From Spirochaeta thermophila DSM 6192 (GTDB lineage: Bacteria; Spirochaetota; Spirochaetia; Winmispirales; Winmispiraceae), in contig NC_014484.1 in NCBI RefSeq assembly GCF_000147075.1, positions 1,381,501-1,445,500 of the forward strand: a DNA stretch of 64,000 nucleotides. Reading direction: 5' to 3'. How positions within the stretch are numbered: the first letter of the stretch is position 1; the number at the start of each line of letters is the position of its first letter. The notes below the pieces were generated by a model. The model worked only from the letters and a program-made list of their open reading frames with translations. It made no database searches and was not told the DNA's origin. The position numbers were made by a program, and so were the translations under genes. Shown here in pieces: positions 8,301 to 17,264 of the stretch.

Positions 8301-9045
8301 GACCCTCCTCGAACGAGCGGTAGCCTTGATCAAGGCATCCTCCTACACCGTGGCCTTCACCGGTGCCGGCATCTCACACGAGAGCGGCGTGCCTACGTTC
8401 AGAGGCCCCGACGGACTCTGGTCACGTTACGACCCGAGGGTACTGGAGATAGACTTCTTCTTCCGCCATCCGAAGGAGAGCTGGGCGGCCATACGGGAGA
8501 TGTTCTTCTCGGCGGACCATCCACCGGAGCCCAATCCGGCCCACCTCCTCCTCGCCCGCATGGAGGCACAAGGACTGCTCCATGCGGTGATCACCATGAA
8601 CATCGACAACCTCCACCACCGGGCCGGATCCCGCAATGTGATAGAATACCACGGCAACACCCGGGAGGCGGTCTGCACCCTCTGCAGGAGGCGGTACACA
8701 GCCCGGGAAGTACTCGGGATGGAGGCACCCCCCACCTGTTCGTGCGGCGGTCTCATCAAACCGGACTTCGTCTTCTTCGGCGAGGCGATCCCTGCCGAGG
8801 CCTACACCAGAAGCGTGGATGAAGCCCGCAGGGCCCAGTGCCTCCTCGTCGTGGGGACCGCCGGAGTGGTGTATCCCGCTGCATCCATTCCCCACATTGC
8901 CGAGCGGGCCGGCGCCCACATCATAGAGATCAACCCGGAACCTTCGTCCTACACCGAGAGCATCACCGAGGTGTACCTCCCCTTGAAGGCGGCCGAGGCT
9001 GCCATCCTTCTCGCCCGCCATCTGGAGATCGATCTGGACCTCTAG
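8281..9045 (+). CDS. NAD-dependent protein deacylase, Sir2 family
   Basis: 254 residues, normal for bacterial CobB-type sirtuins. NAD-binding GAGISHESGVPTFRG (residues 28-42), ITMNIDNLHHRAGS, catalytic His in EYHGN, and a zinc ribbon of two cysteine pairs (CTLC and CSC) are all present. It removes acyl groups from lysines using NAD. The ATG at 8281 follows GAGGTG; a second in-frame ATG is four codons on. The reading frame starts inside the end of the hydrolase gene, implying coupled expression. The deacylase class (acetyl versus succinyl) is not assigned. Confidence 0.93.
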   Translation: MDRDMTETLLERAVALIKASSYTVAFTGAGISHESGVPTFRGPDGLWSRYDPRVLEIDFFFRHPKESWAAIREMFFSADHPPEPNPAHLLLARMEAQGLLHAVITMNIDNLHHRAGSRNVIEYHGNTREAVCTLCRRRYTAREVLGMEAPPTCSCGGLIKPDFVFFGEAIPAEAYTRSVDEARRAQCLLVVGTAGVVYPAASIPHIAERAGAHIIEINPEPSSYTESITEVYLPLKAAEAAILLARHLEIDLDL

Positions 9046-9067
9046 CGGAGAAGCCGAAGCCCCGCGA

Positions 9068-9085
9068 GATCGTGAGCGCACGATC
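9068..9085. terminator. Perfect hairpin between convergent genes
   Basis: GATCGTG-agcg-CACGATC forms a 7-bp stem with a 4-base loop in the 62-base gap between the convergent sirtuin and CPBP genes. It lacks a T run, so a terminator role is only suggested. Confidence 0.3.
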
Positions 9086-9107
9086 CCCAGCGGAGCGCAG
9101 GATCGAT

Positions 9108-10103
9108 TCAGTCCGCTCCCACGGAGGAGCGTCCCTCTTCCCCTGTCGTAACACCTCCTTCGGGGGGCTCCGGGTCCTTCGCCGCGGACCGCCTCCGGGT
9201 CCTCCTCCACAACCAGGCCCCCATCCCCACCGAACACACCCCCGAGAGGAGGGCCGCCGGGAACCCGAACGACGGATCTCTACCGGACATCGGCCCCCCC
9301 AAGGGCAGGAGGCCGTTTTCAAGGAGGACGATGGTCATGTTGTAGGAGAAGTGAAGCACCCCCGAGGAGAGGATGGAGCCGGTGGCCGCATAGACGAGCC
9401 CGAGGGCAAGCCCCACCGCGAAGAGGGAGACCACCCCGAGGAAACTCCGGTGGAACAGGGAGAACACACCCGCCGAGATGAGCACCGACGCCCACAGAGG
9501 CATCCTTCGCTGGAGGGTGTGCTGGAAGAACCCTCGGAAGAGGAACTCCTCGCAAAAGGCGGGAGTGAGCCCCACGCTCACCGTGACGAGCACCCATTCG
9601 AGGGGACTCCCGGCCCGGTAGAGTTCCCTCGAGGCCTCGAACAATTCCTCGAGCCCGGGAAAGAGCAAGAGATTCCACGAGCTCAGGACCGAGGAGAGAG
9701 GGACCAGGAGAGGCCCCCAGAGAAAGGCGCCCACGGTCACTCCGAGATCGGCCTTTCCGTTCAGGACGTACTCCCACACATGAGGGGTGTACCATCGACG
9801 CACGAGGAGGGAGGCGAGCCCAACGAAGACTCCCCACTCCACTACGAGGGTGAGGACGAGGGAGGGGACCTTCACGGCTCTGTAGAACTCCCTGAGGAGA
9901 GAGAGAAAGTCCTCGTCCAGGAGGGAAGGACTCTCCACCCTCTTCCCCACGAGGAAGAGGAAGAGTCCCACCACCTCGCCCACGAGCCCGCCTATCGCCA
10001 GGTACAGCCCCCCTGTGAGGAAGACGAGGATGAAGGCCCCCAACACCGGACTCTGCCCGGGACGTTCGAAGGTGCCGATAGGGGGTGCCCCTCTCTCGCT
10101 CAC
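9108..10103 (-). CDS. CPBP-family intramembrane metalloprotease
   Basis: 331 residues with about eight hydrophobic segments. The CPBP (ABI/CAAX-protease-like) core is visible: motif 1 PAFCEEFLFRGFFQ with the paired glutamates and arginine, motif 2 FSLFH and motif 3 HFSYN. These residues form the glutamyl/metal active site in the family. Roles elsewhere include prenyl-protein processing and bacteriocin self-immunity; none can be assigned here. It starts in a 4-base ATGA overlap with the upstream membrane protein, so both probably act together. Confidence 0.85.
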   Translation of the reverse strand: MSERGAPPIGTFERPGQSPVLGAFILVFLTGGLYLAIGGLVGEVVGLFLFLVGKRVESPSLLDEDFLSLLREFYRAVKVPSLVLTLVVEWGVFVGLASLLVRRWYTPHVWEYVLNGKADLGVTVGAFLWGPLLVPLSSVLSSWNLLLFPGLEELFEASRELYRAGSPLEWVLVTVSVGLTPAFCEEFLFRGFFQHTLQRRMPLWASVLISAGVFSLFHRSFLGVVSLFAVGLALGLVYAATGSILSSGVLHFSYNMTIVLLENGLLPLGGPMSGRDPSFGFPAALLSGVCSVGMGAWLWRRTRRRSAAKDPEPPEGGVTTGEEGRSSVGAD

Positions 10104-11125
10104 ACGTCGCCCCCCTCGGGCGGCACGCCTGCCTCAGGTTCTACGACATCGGATGACGGGGCGTTCTTCCGCACCGAGAGATCCACGAAGAGGAGGGCGG
10201 TGAAGACAGGAGCGAGGATGTGGGAGCCGATGAGCTGGATCCCTTCCACCACCCAGACGCCCACCCACACCCAGGGGCTGCTGTAGAAGGAGAGCATCCT
10301 GGAGACGAGGTCCTCCAGGTTCGTCGGATCAGGTGAGAGGAGGATCCGAGAGAAGAGACTCAGGCTCAAGGGAGACTGTACGAGGAAACTCAGGAGAAGC
10401 CCCATGAAGCCCACGAGCAACCAGAAGAGGAGGAGATACCCGAAGACCCTCCACCACGACCCTGAGACGAGCTCGAGACTCCGACGTATACCGGCCCACG
10501 CGCCCCTGTCTTCGAAGATCACGGCATACGCCGCGAAGCTCACCGCCACCAAAAACCAGACGAGGAATACGTACCACGCCACCACGAGGAGGACGATGAG
10601 CACGGTGATGAGCACACTCCCCACCCTCCCATCGAGCAGAGAGGCGAGGAAACCACCCACGGCCCCCACGACGCCGAGACCGATGAGCGAGAGCAGTACC
10701 AACCCGGCCACGACGAGCCACTGGAGGAGGAGGCGTCCCAAGGCTCTGACCACCCCCTCGAGCGCACCCGGGAGGTTTCCCTCACCACGGTGGACGTGAT
10801 CCCATGCGAGGAATCCCACCACGAGTGTACCCACCCACTGAACGAGCATCAACACCAGCTCCCAGACCCAGAGCCTCCCGAACCGGGCGAGGACCGCCTG
10901 CATGAGGTCGAGTCCCCGATTATAGTGTTGGGAGAGCTCCTCGCCCATGAAGACGAGAGTCCTCATGATCCCGGGAAGGACGCTCGCCGTACCCGCCAGG
11001 AACACCCCGGTGAAGCCCCAGAGGCATACCCATACCACCAGGAAGGGTCGCCACAACTCGCCTGTCACCCGGAACGTCGTACCGAGCATCTCGCCGAGAC
11101 CGTACGTACGGACACGTTCTTCCAT
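10100..11125 (-). CDS. Multi-pass membrane protein of unknown function
   Basis: 341 residues, almost entirely six or more long hydrophobic helices separated by short loops. The layout (short cytoplasmic N-terminus, paired helices, GIRRSLELVSGSWWRVFGYLLL in the middle) resembles the membrane domain of glycerophosphodiester phosphodiesterase-type proteins, but no catalytic domain is attached. The ATG at 11125 is preceded by AAGGAGGT. Translationally coupled to the CPBP protease downstream. Function unknown; it could be a partner or substrate of that protease. Confidence 0.75.
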   Translation of the reverse strand: MEERVRTYGLGEMLGTTFRVTGELWRPFLVVWVCLWGFTGVFLAGTASVLPGIMRTLVFMGEELSQHYNRGLDLMQAVLARFGRLWVWELVLMLVQWVGTLVVGFLAWDHVHRGEGNLPGALEGVVRALGRLLLQWLVVAGLVLLSLIGLGVVGAVGGFLASLLDGRVGSVLITVLIVLLVVAWYVFLVWFLVAVSFAAYAVIFEDRGAWAGIRRSLELVSGSWWRVFGYLLLFWLLVGFMGLLLSFLVQSPLSLSLFSRILLSPDPTNLEDLVSRMLSFYSSPWVWVGVWVVEGIQLIGSHILAPVFTALLFVDLSVRKNAPSSDVVEPEAGVPPEGGDV

Positions 11126-11154
11126 GGGTCACCTCCTTAAGCCCGTATACAAAG

Positions 11155-11183
11155 AGCGTAGGGAATCGAAGCGCTACTGTCAA
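11155..11183 (-). promoter_or_regulatory. Candidate promoter for the membrane protein/CPBP operon
   Basis: A perfect -35 TTGACA on the minus strand (11178-11183) has a weak -10 TACGCT after 17 bp (11155-11160). It lies back to back with the plus-strand promoter of the glycosyltransferase. Confidence 0.4.
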
Positions 11184-11199
11184 GAAAAAGGGATACCGT

Positions 11200-11228
11200 T
11201 TGACTTTACCCCCCCGGTATCCAATACT
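11200..11228 (+). promoter_or_regulatory. Sigma-70 promoter of the glycosyltransferase gene
   Basis: TTGACT (11200-11205), 17 bp, AATACT (11223-11228). A short leader follows with an AAGGAGGA ribosome binding site before the ATG at 11246. Confidence 0.7.
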
Positions 11229-11245
11229 GAATAGAAGGAGGAACC

Positions 11246-12529
11246 ATGTCGCTGAGGATCGGATTCATCTCGTTCAGGATCTCAGGCACCGACGGGGTCT
11301 CACTCGAGACGAAAAAGTGGGCCGACGTGCTCACCCGCATGGGATTCGAGTGCTTCTTCATGGCGGGTCAGCTCGACACCCCCCCCGACCGCTCGTACGA
11401 AGTCCCCGAGGCACACTTCCAGACCCCCGATGCGAAGATGCTCTACTACCGGTGTTTCTACCAGCCGGTGAGAGATCCGGAGACCAGCCGGATAATCCAC
11501 GAGAGGAGGGAAAGGCTCAAGGATCACCTCTACGAGTTCGTACGGAGGTTCTCCCTCGACCTCCTCATCCCCGAGAACGTGCTCGCCATACCCCTCAACA
11601 TCCCCCTCGCCCTCGCCCTCACGGAGTTCATCGCCGAGACGGGGTTCAAGGTGCTCGCCCACCACCACGACTTCTACTGGGAACGCAAGCGGTTCCTCAC
11701 CAACTGCGTGTGGGACTACATCAACTGGGCCTATCCCCCCCACCTCCCGAGCGTCCACCACGTGGTCATCAACAGCTCGGCCCAAAACCAGCTCGCCCTC
11801 CGCACCGGCATCTCCTCCACCCTCATCCCCAACGTGATGGAGTTCGAAGCCCCTCCCCCGCCTCTCGATGAGTGGGCGCAGGACGTGCGGGAGGCCCTTG
11901 GCATACGCGAGGACGAGCTCTTCATCCTCCAGCCCACGCGGGTGGTGCAGCGCAAGGGGATCGAGCACGCGATAGAGTTCACCGCCCGGCTCGGCCTGCC
12001 TGCAAAACTTGTGATCTCCCACGCCTCAGGGGACGAAGGCCACGAGTACGAACAGCGGGTGAGGGAATATGCCCAGCTCCTGGGCGTGAACGCGCTCTTC
12101 GTGAGCGACATCATAGGGGAGGAGCGCGGCTACACCCCCGACGGCAGGAAGATCTACTCACTCTACGACGTCTATCCCCACGCGGATCTGGTCACCTATC
12201 CTTCCATCTACGAGGGTTTCGGCAACGCCTTCCTCGAGGCCATCTACTTTAAAAAACCCATCCTCGTAAATAACTACTCAGTCTACAGTCACGACATACG
12301 GCCCAAGGGGTTCAAGTGCCTCGAGATGGACGAGTTCATCACCACCGACCTCATCGACACCGCTCGGGCACTGCTCAAGAGGCCCGACGTGATACAGGAA
12401 TGGGTGGAGCACAACTACGAACTCGCGCGTCAGTACTACTCCTACAGCGTGCTCAAGACTAAGCTCATCTCGATCCTGGTGAGCCACTTCGGGTACAGCA
12501 ACATCAGTCCCTGTCCCGATAGGGTGTGA
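11246..12529 (+). CDS. Family 4 (GT-B) glycosyltransferase
   Basis: 427 residues. The N-terminal half starts with a Rossmann strand and glycine loop (IGFISFRISGTDGVSLETKKW). The C-terminal nucleotide-sugar domain has LQPTRVVQRKGIEHAI and the retaining E-x7-E motif in YPSIYEGFGNAFLEAIYFKKP. It transfers a sugar from a nucleotide donor with retention. It faces a GH13_18 phosphorylase-type gene, and the two overlap by 26 bases at their 3' ends. Pairing of a GT4 enzyme with such a phosphorylase is suggestive of glucosylglycerate-like solute turnover, but donor and acceptor are not readable from sequence. Confidence 0.85.
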   Translation: MSLRIGFISFRISGTDGVSLETKKWADVLTRMGFECFFMAGQLDTPPDRSYEVPEAHFQTPDAKMLYYRCFYQPVRDPETSRIIHERRERLKDHLYEFVRRFSLDLLIPENVLAIPLNIPLALALTEFIAETGFKVLAHHHDFYWERKRFLTNCVWDYINWAYPPHLPSVHHVVINSSAQNQLALRTGISSTLIPNVMEFEAPPPPLDEWAQDVREALGIREDELFILQPTRVVQRKGIEHAIEFTARLGLPAKLVISHASGDEGHEYEQRVREYAQLLGVNALFVSDIIGEERGYTPDGRKIYSLYDVYPHADLVTYPSIYEGFGNAFLEAIYFKKPILVNNYSVYSHDIRPKGFKCLEMDEFITTDLIDTARALLKRPDVIQEWVEHNYELARQYYSYSVLKTKLISILVSHFGYSNISPCPDRV

Positions 12530-14267
12530 GCCAGAGGACCTCGTAGCCGCCGAGCGAGATGGAGAAGCGGTCCTCGTCCTCTCGGTAGGGGACGAGGGTA
12601 TCCCCGCTTGTGAGCTCGGTGAACAGGTGCACCTCCGGTGAGCTCGCAAATATCGACGAAGGGAAGACGCACTCCTGCTCGACGTGGCTCACATTGATGA
12701 GGCAAAGCACCTCCTCTGTTGCGTCATGGCTCCTCCTCATGAGGGCAAGCACGGTTTCGGGGGCATCCAGCACCTCCTGCGTCCCCCTGGGATCAAAGGC
12801 GCGACTCTTCCGTCGGGCGGCGAGCATATCGAGGTAGCCTTTGAAGACCATGCTCCTGAGGCTCTCGGGATCCTCGAGCTCGCGGAGTATCTCATCGTAG
12901 GAACACTTCTGTCGGTTGATGGTGCGGTTCATCCCGGTCTTCTCCACACCCTCACGCCAATTCTCCGACCCCAGGAGGCTGTGGACATAGATACCGGGCA
13001 TCCCCACCAGGGAGAGCATCACGGCCTGACTCGCGAGGAACTTCCGGGCCCTGGTGGGGCGGTCGAGATGTGCCTCGCTTATGGCGCTCAGGTAGTTGAT
13101 GTTGAGCTCGTAGGGCACCTCGCCCTCGGGTGTGCTCTTGTAGGAGATGAGGCCGCCTCTATCCTTCACCGCCTCGATCATCGAGTCGATGTGCTCGTCA
13201 GGGAGTATCCCCCGGGCGGGGAGCACCCCTATGCCGTCGTGCGAGGCGAGGAAGTTGAAGTAGCTCACCTTTCCGCCGTAGGTGTCGATGGTGCGGGCCC
13301 ACTCCCTGAGGTAGGAGACATCCTTCCTGAGAAAGGCATCCAGGACGAGGGGAGGGAGGGCGAACTGATACACGAGATGGGCCTCGTCCATGTCCCCGAA
13401 GTAGGAGATGTTCTCCTCGTGGGGGACATTGGTCTCGGTGATGATGAGGACCCAGGGGCACACCTCCTCACAGATCGCCCTGAAGAGCTTCACCACGGCG
13501 TGGGTCTTGGGGTGGTGGATACAGGGGGTGCCGAGCTCCTTCCAGAGATAGGCGATAGCATCCAGGCGGATGATCTGGGCACCCTGAGAGACATAGAAGA
13601 GGAAGATGTCGATCATCTCGAGGAGGACCCGCGGGTTCGCATAGTTGAGGTCGACCTGATCCCGGCTGAAGGTGGTCCACACCAGTACCGGCCCCTTCGG
13701 ACTCTCGAACTCGTGAACAAGGGGAAGGGCACGGGGTCTGAAGACCCCTGAGAGATCGGTGCCGGGCTCCACGGTGATGAAGAAGTCCTCGTACGCAGGA
13801 TCGCCCTGGAGGAAGCGCCTGAACCACTCGCTCTTGGCAGAACAGTGGTTGAGTACGAGGTCCACCATGAGCCGGAACTCTCCGCTTATGCGGCGAACCT
13901 CCTCCCAGGTACCCCACTCGGGGTTCACCGTGCGGTAGTCGATCACCGAAAATCCGTCGTCCGAGGAATAGTGGAAGAAGGGGAGGATGTGGACTCCCTT
14001 CATCGTGCCGGAGAGGTACTCTCGAAGGAACTCTCCGAGGGTAGCGAGGGGGGCTTCCCCTTCTCTTCTGAACTGATCGCCATACGTGATGAGGACTGCA
14101 TCGGTGTGATCGAGCGGAAGGCGGCCGGAGACATACTCCTCGTCAGGAGCGGGAAGACGGCTCCTCCACCTCTCGAGAAGGGCGCGAAGGTGCTCATAGG
14201 TGTCACGTCCCGTGTCAGGTCCATAGATGAACGAGAGGAGCTCTCTCATGCGATCGACAGGTTCCAT
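12504..14267 (-). CDS. GH13 subfamily 18 glycoside phosphorylase (sucrose / glucosylglycerate phosphorylase type)
   Basis: 587 residues. A TIM-barrel GH13 core is seen: DLVLNHCSAKSEWF (region II like), nucleophile IIRLDAIAYLWKELGT, acid/base ITETN, and the third acidic residue in FLASHDGIG. The early segment LITYGDQF...PLATLGEFL and the phrase GVHILPFFHYSSDDGFSV are characteristic of subfamily 18, whose members split sucrose, sucrose 6'-phosphate or glucosylglycerate with phosphate to give glucose 1-phosphate. It is somewhat longer than classic sucrose phosphorylases (about 490), which leans towards the glucosylglycerate or sucrose-phosphate branch. Expression is probably controlled by the operator repeat just upstream. 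Confidence 0.88.
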   Translation of the reverse strand: MEPVDRMRELLSFIYGPDTGRDTYEHLRALLERWRSRLPAPDEEYVSGRLPLDHTDAVLITYGDQFRREGEAPLATLGEFLREYLSGTMKGVHILPFFHYSSDDGFSVIDYRTVNPEWGTWEEVRRISGEFRLMVDLVLNHCSAKSEWFRRFLQGDPAYEDFFITVEPGTDLSGVFRPRALPLVHEFESPKGPVLVWTTFSRDQVDLNYANPRVLLEMIDIFLFYVSQGAQIIRLDAIAYLWKELGTPCIHHPKTHAVVKLFRAICEEVCPWVLIITETNVPHEENISYFGDMDEAHLVYQFALPPLVLDAFLRKDVSYLREWARTIDTYGGKVSYFNFLASHDGIGVLPARGILPDEHIDSMIEAVKDRGGLISYKSTPEGEVPYELNINYLSAISEAHLDRPTRARKFLASQAVMLSLVGMPGIYVHSLLGSENWREGVEKTGMNRTINRQKCSYDEILRELEDPESLRSMVFKGYLDMLAARRKSRAFDPRGTQEVLDAPETVLALMRRSHDATEEVLCLINVSHVEQECVFPSSIFASSPEVHLFTELTSGDTLVPYREDEDRFSISLGGYEVLWLTPYRDRD

Positions 14268-14284
14268 AGATCCTCCTCATGCGC

Positions 14285-14316
14285 TTCTCTAATAAGAGAC
14301 TTCTCTAATAAGAGAC
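14285..14316. repeat. Tandem palindromic operator upstream of the GH13_18 gene
   Basis: Two exact adjacent copies of the 16-bp unit TTCTCTAATAAGAGAC (14285-14300 and 14301-14316). Each contains the palindrome TCTCT-aata-AGAGA. They lie between the -10 element and the ribosome binding site of the GH13_18 gene, covering the expected transcription start, the classic position for a repressor. Confidence 0.7.
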
Positions 14317-14343
14317 TATAGTAGGGTGAAACAGGTATCGCAA
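14315..14343 (-). promoter_or_regulatory. Sigma-70 promoter of the GH13_18 gene
   Basis: TTGCGA (14338-14343), exactly 17 bp, TATAGT (14315-14320), on the minus strand. The -10 hexamer overlaps the outer edge of the tandem palindrome by two bases. Confidence 0.75.
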
Positions 14344-14491
14344 GTCGAACGGAATATGAAAATCTTCAATCTTTATAGATAAATGATTATTCATATACCC
14401 CTTTCTGCACTCTCACCTTCGTGATACAGGTTCGGGAGAGCCCTTCACGAGTGTCGATCTGGGAATAACGATGGCTTCTTGGATGTCTTTC

Positions 14492-14524
14492 TTGACAGAC
14501 GCGGCCCAAAAAGGAGAGTATAGA
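14492..14524 (+). promoter_or_regulatory. Possible promoter of the rnf operon
   Basis: A consensus -35 TTGACA (14492-14497) precedes TATAGA (14519-14524), but the spacing is 21 bp, longer than optimal. The AT-rich stretch 14341-14490 holds no gene and no clear further motif. Confidence 0.35.
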
Positions 14525-14554
14525 GTATAAGAGTATACGAGAAAAGGAGCCGCT

Positions 14555-14986
14555 ATGGCCACTGTGCAGAACATTTCACACGACGGTGTGGTGGTCGCTC
14601 GCGAAGAGAACCGCGTCCGCATCGTCATGCAACGCTCCACCCTCTGTTCCCACTGTGCGGCACGAGGCGCCTGCACCCTGGGAGATTCGCAGGAGCAGGA
14701 ACTCCTCGTCACGACGGAGGAGCCGGTGGAGCCCGGCGAGCGGGTCCGCCTGGTCATAGAGGAGCGTCTGGGCTGGAAGGCCGTCCTTCTGGGCCTCGCC
14801 CTCCCTGCCCTCCTCCTTTTGGGAGGGATCTTCGTGTCCTTGGCTCTGGGGGCAACCGAGGTGGTCTCCGCGCTTGTGGGACTGGGGACCGTGGCTCTCT
14901 ACTACGGGAGCCTCGCCCTCTTCCGCAGGAACCTCGAGCGAAGTTTCAGCGTGAGGGTGGAACGCATCTCTCATACCACACGATGA
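14555..14986 (+). CDS. rseC: RseC/MucC-like (SoxR-reducing system) protein
   Basis: 143 residues. The N-terminal soluble part has the RseC cysteine signature STLCSHCAARGACTLGD, followed by two transmembrane helices (about residues 68-112). RseC proteins accompany Rnf-type electron-transport complexes. AAAAGGAG lies upstream of the ATG. It is the first gene of the rnf operon, ending ten bases before rnfB. Confidence 0.88.
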   Translation: MATVQNISHDGVVVAREENRVRIVMQRSTLCSHCAARGACTLGDSQEQELLVTTEEPVEPGERVRLVIEERLGWKAVLLGLALPALLLLGGIFVSLALGATEVVSALVGLGTVALYYGSLALFRRNLERSFSVRVERISHTTR

Positions 14987-14996
14987 GGAGCATGCC

Positions 14997-15866
14997 GTGA
15001 GTATCATCGTCGCTTCTGTCGCCACGCTCGTGGTGATGGCCGCTGTGTTCGCACTGATCCTCTACTGGGCCTCACGGAGGTTCGCCGTGGAGGAGGACCC
15101 GCGCGTGGCTGCGGTGACCGAGCTGCTTCCGGGCATCAACTGCGGGGCCTGCGGTTTCCCCGGGTGTGCAGGCCTTGCCCAGGCCCTCGTGGAAGGCGCC
15201 GACCGGGGAGACACCTCGGGGCTCTTCTGCCCCCCCGGTGGAGAGGAGACCATGACGCGCATCGGCGCCTTCCTGGGCGTGGAGCTCGGAGGAAAGGATA
15301 TCCCGGTGGCGGTGTTGCGCTGTGGGGGCTCATGCGAGGCGGCCCCTCCCAAGTTCATCTACGAGGGGACACGTACCTGCAGGATCGCCCACATGGCGTC
15401 CATGGGCGAAGGAGGCTGTCCGTACGGCTGCCTCCACTACGGGGACTGTGCAGAGGCGTGTCCCTTCGATGCCATCAGCATGGATCCCGTCACCGGCCTT
15501 CCGGTGGTGGACGAGGAGAAGTGTACGGCCTGCGGCGTGTGTGTGGAGGTGTGCCCCCGAAACCTCTTCGAGCTCACGCCGAGAGGCAAGCGTGGAAGAC
15601 GGGTCTGGATCAACTGCCGGAACACGGAGAAGGGAGCCCTCGCACGGAAGAACTGTGCGGTCGCCTGCATCGGGTGCGGGAAGTGTGTGAAGGTGTGCGA
15701 GACGGTGACCCAGGCGATCACGCTCGAGCACAACCTCGCCTACATCGACCCCGTGAAGTGCATCGCCTGCGGAAAGTGTGTGGCCGAATGTCCTACAGGG
15801 GCCATCGCCGCCACCTTCACCCCGCCGGCGCTCAAGAAGAAACAGGAGGCCCTCCAGGACTCCTAG
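14997..15866 (+). CDS. rnfB: Rnf complex subunit B, polyferredoxin
   Basis: 289 residues. One N-terminal membrane helix is followed by the RnfB Fe-S domain (GINCGACGFPGCAGLAQAL ... LFC) and then several 4Fe-4S sites: CPYGC...CAEACPFDAI, CTACGVCVEVCP, CIGCGKCVKVC and CIACGKCVAECPTGAI. RnfB is the entry point for ferredoxin electrons in the ion-pumping ferredoxin:NAD oxidoreductase. The start is GTG at 14997 after GAGGAG. It is placed at the front of the operon, unlike the CDGEAB order of clostridia. Confidence 0.95.
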   Translation: MSIIVASVATLVVMAAVFALILYWASRRFAVEEDPRVAAVTELLPGINCGACGFPGCAGLAQALVEGADRGDTSGLFCPPGGEETMTRIGAFLGVELGGKDIPVAVLRCGGSCEAAPPKFIYEGTRTCRIAHMASMGEGGCPYGCLHYGDCAEACPFDAISMDPVTGLPVVDEEKCTACGVCVEVCPRNLFELTPRGKRGRRVWINCRNTEKGALARKNCAVACIGCGKCVKVCETVTQAITLEHNLAYIDPVKCIACGKCVAECPTGAIAATFTPPALKKKQEALQDS

Positions 15867-15929
15867 CACAATGCGCGGAAAGCGGGTGCACAGGGGTGCA
15901 CCCACAACCTCTGGTCAAAGGGAGCTGCC

Positions 15930-17264
15930 GTGAAGTACGCAACGTTTCCGAAAGGGGGGATCCACCCCCATGAACACAAACAGACGGCCCACCTTCCCAT
16001 CGAACACCTCCCCTTGCCCGAGCAGGTGGTGATCCCCCTGGGGCAGCACCTGGGCGCCCCGGCCCATCCTCTGGTGAAACGGGGTGACCGGGTAAAGGTC
16101 GGCACCCGCATCGGGGAGGCACAGGGCTTCATCTCGGCGCACGTACACTCGAGCGTCTCCGGGAAGGTGCTGAAGGTGGACGAGATCACCGACCTGAGCG
16201 GTTATCGGAGGCCTGCGGTCTTCATCCAGGTGGAAGGCGACGAGTGGGAAGAAGGGATCGACAGGTCGCCCGAGCTCGTGACCACCTGTGACCTCTCCCC
16301 GCAGGAGATCATCGAGCGTATCAAGGACGCCGGCATCGTGGGGATGGGAGGTGCGGGCTTCCCCACCCACGTGAAGCTCTCGATCCCCCCGGGGAAGGCG
16401 ATCGATACCCTCATCATCAACGGGGTGGAGTGCGAACCCTACCTCACCGCCGACCACAGGCTCATGCTCGAGAAGACCGACGAGATCCTCGTGGGCATCG
16501 CGATCATCCGAAGAGCCCTGGGAGAACCGAGGGTCTTCATCGGGATAGAGGCCAACAAGCCGGATGCCATCAGGGTGATGAAGGAACGTGTAAAGGAGTG
16601 GGAGGGCCTGGAGGTCCGGCCCCTCAAGGTGAAGTATCCGCAGGGCGCCGAAAAGCAGCTGATCAAGGCACTCACCGGGAGGGAGGTGCCCTCCGGGAAG
16701 CTTCCCCTGGATGTGGGGTGCGTGGTGAGCAACGTAGGAACGGCCCACGCCGTATACCGGGCTGTCCAGAAGCAGATGCCGCTCGTGGAACGTGTGGTCA
16801 CGGTGACCGGGAACGACATTTCCCGGCCGGGCAACTTCCTCGTACGGGTGGGGACCCAGGTGGAGTGGGTGCTCGACCAGGCAGGCGGCCTCCCCGAGGA
16901 TGCGGGAAAGGTCGTGGCAGGCGGCCCCATGATGGGGAAGGCGCTCCCCAACCTCGAGGTGCCGGTGACCAAGACCACCTCCGGGATCCTCGTACTCCCG
17001 AGGAAGGATGTCGGGCCGCGCTCCGTGGAGCCGTGCATCCGGTGCGCGAAGTGCGTACAGGCCTGTCCCATGGGTCTCGAGCCCTACCTGCTCGAGCGCC
17101 TCTCGGCACGGGAACGCTGGGAAGAGGCCGAGGCACGGGGGATCGTCGACTGCGTGGAGTGCGGATCCTGCGCCTACATCTGTCCGGCATCGAGGCCGTT
17201 GCTCGACTACATCCGCTACGGCAAGACCACGGTGATGATGCTCAGAAAGAAGAGGAGTGCATGA
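15930..17264 (+). CDS. rnfC: Rnf complex subunit C, NADH- and FMN-binding
   Basis: 444 residues. The N-terminal barrel and the NADH/FMN region (DAGIVGMGGAGFPTHVKL, then LIINGVECEPYLTADHRLM) are conserved. Two C-terminal 4Fe-4S motifs follow: CIRCAKCVQACP and CVECGSCAYICP. It is the peripheral subunit that reduces NAD. The start is GTG at 15930. The 63-base gap after rnfB is the largest in the operon. Confidence 0.95.
   Translation: MKYATFPKGGIHPHEHKQTAHLPIEHLPLPEQVVIPLGQHLGAPAHPLVKRGDRVKVGTRIGEAQGFISAHVHSSVSGKVLKVDEITDLSGYRRPAVFIQVEGDEWEEGIDRSPELVTTCDLSPQEIIERIKDAGIVGMGGAGFPTHVKLSIPPGKAIDTLIINGVECEPYLTADHRLMLEKTDEILVGIAIIRRALGEPRVFIGIEANKPDAIRVMKERVKEWEGLEVRPLKVKYPQGAEKQLIKALTGREVPSGKLPLDVGCVVSNVGTAHAVYRAVQKQMPLVERVVTVTGNDISRPGNFLVRVGTQVEWVLDQAGGLPEDAGKVVAGGPMMGKALPNLEVPVTKTTSGILVLPRKDVGPRSVEPCIRCAKCVQACPMGLEPYLLERLSARERWEEAEARGIVDCVECGSCAYICPASRPLLDYIRYGKTTVMMLRKKRSA

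Noticed and set aside
11200-11228. Riboswitch before the glycosyltransferase
   Set aside because: The gap is only 120 bases and is explained by two back-to-back promoters; no conserved riboswitch core was seen.
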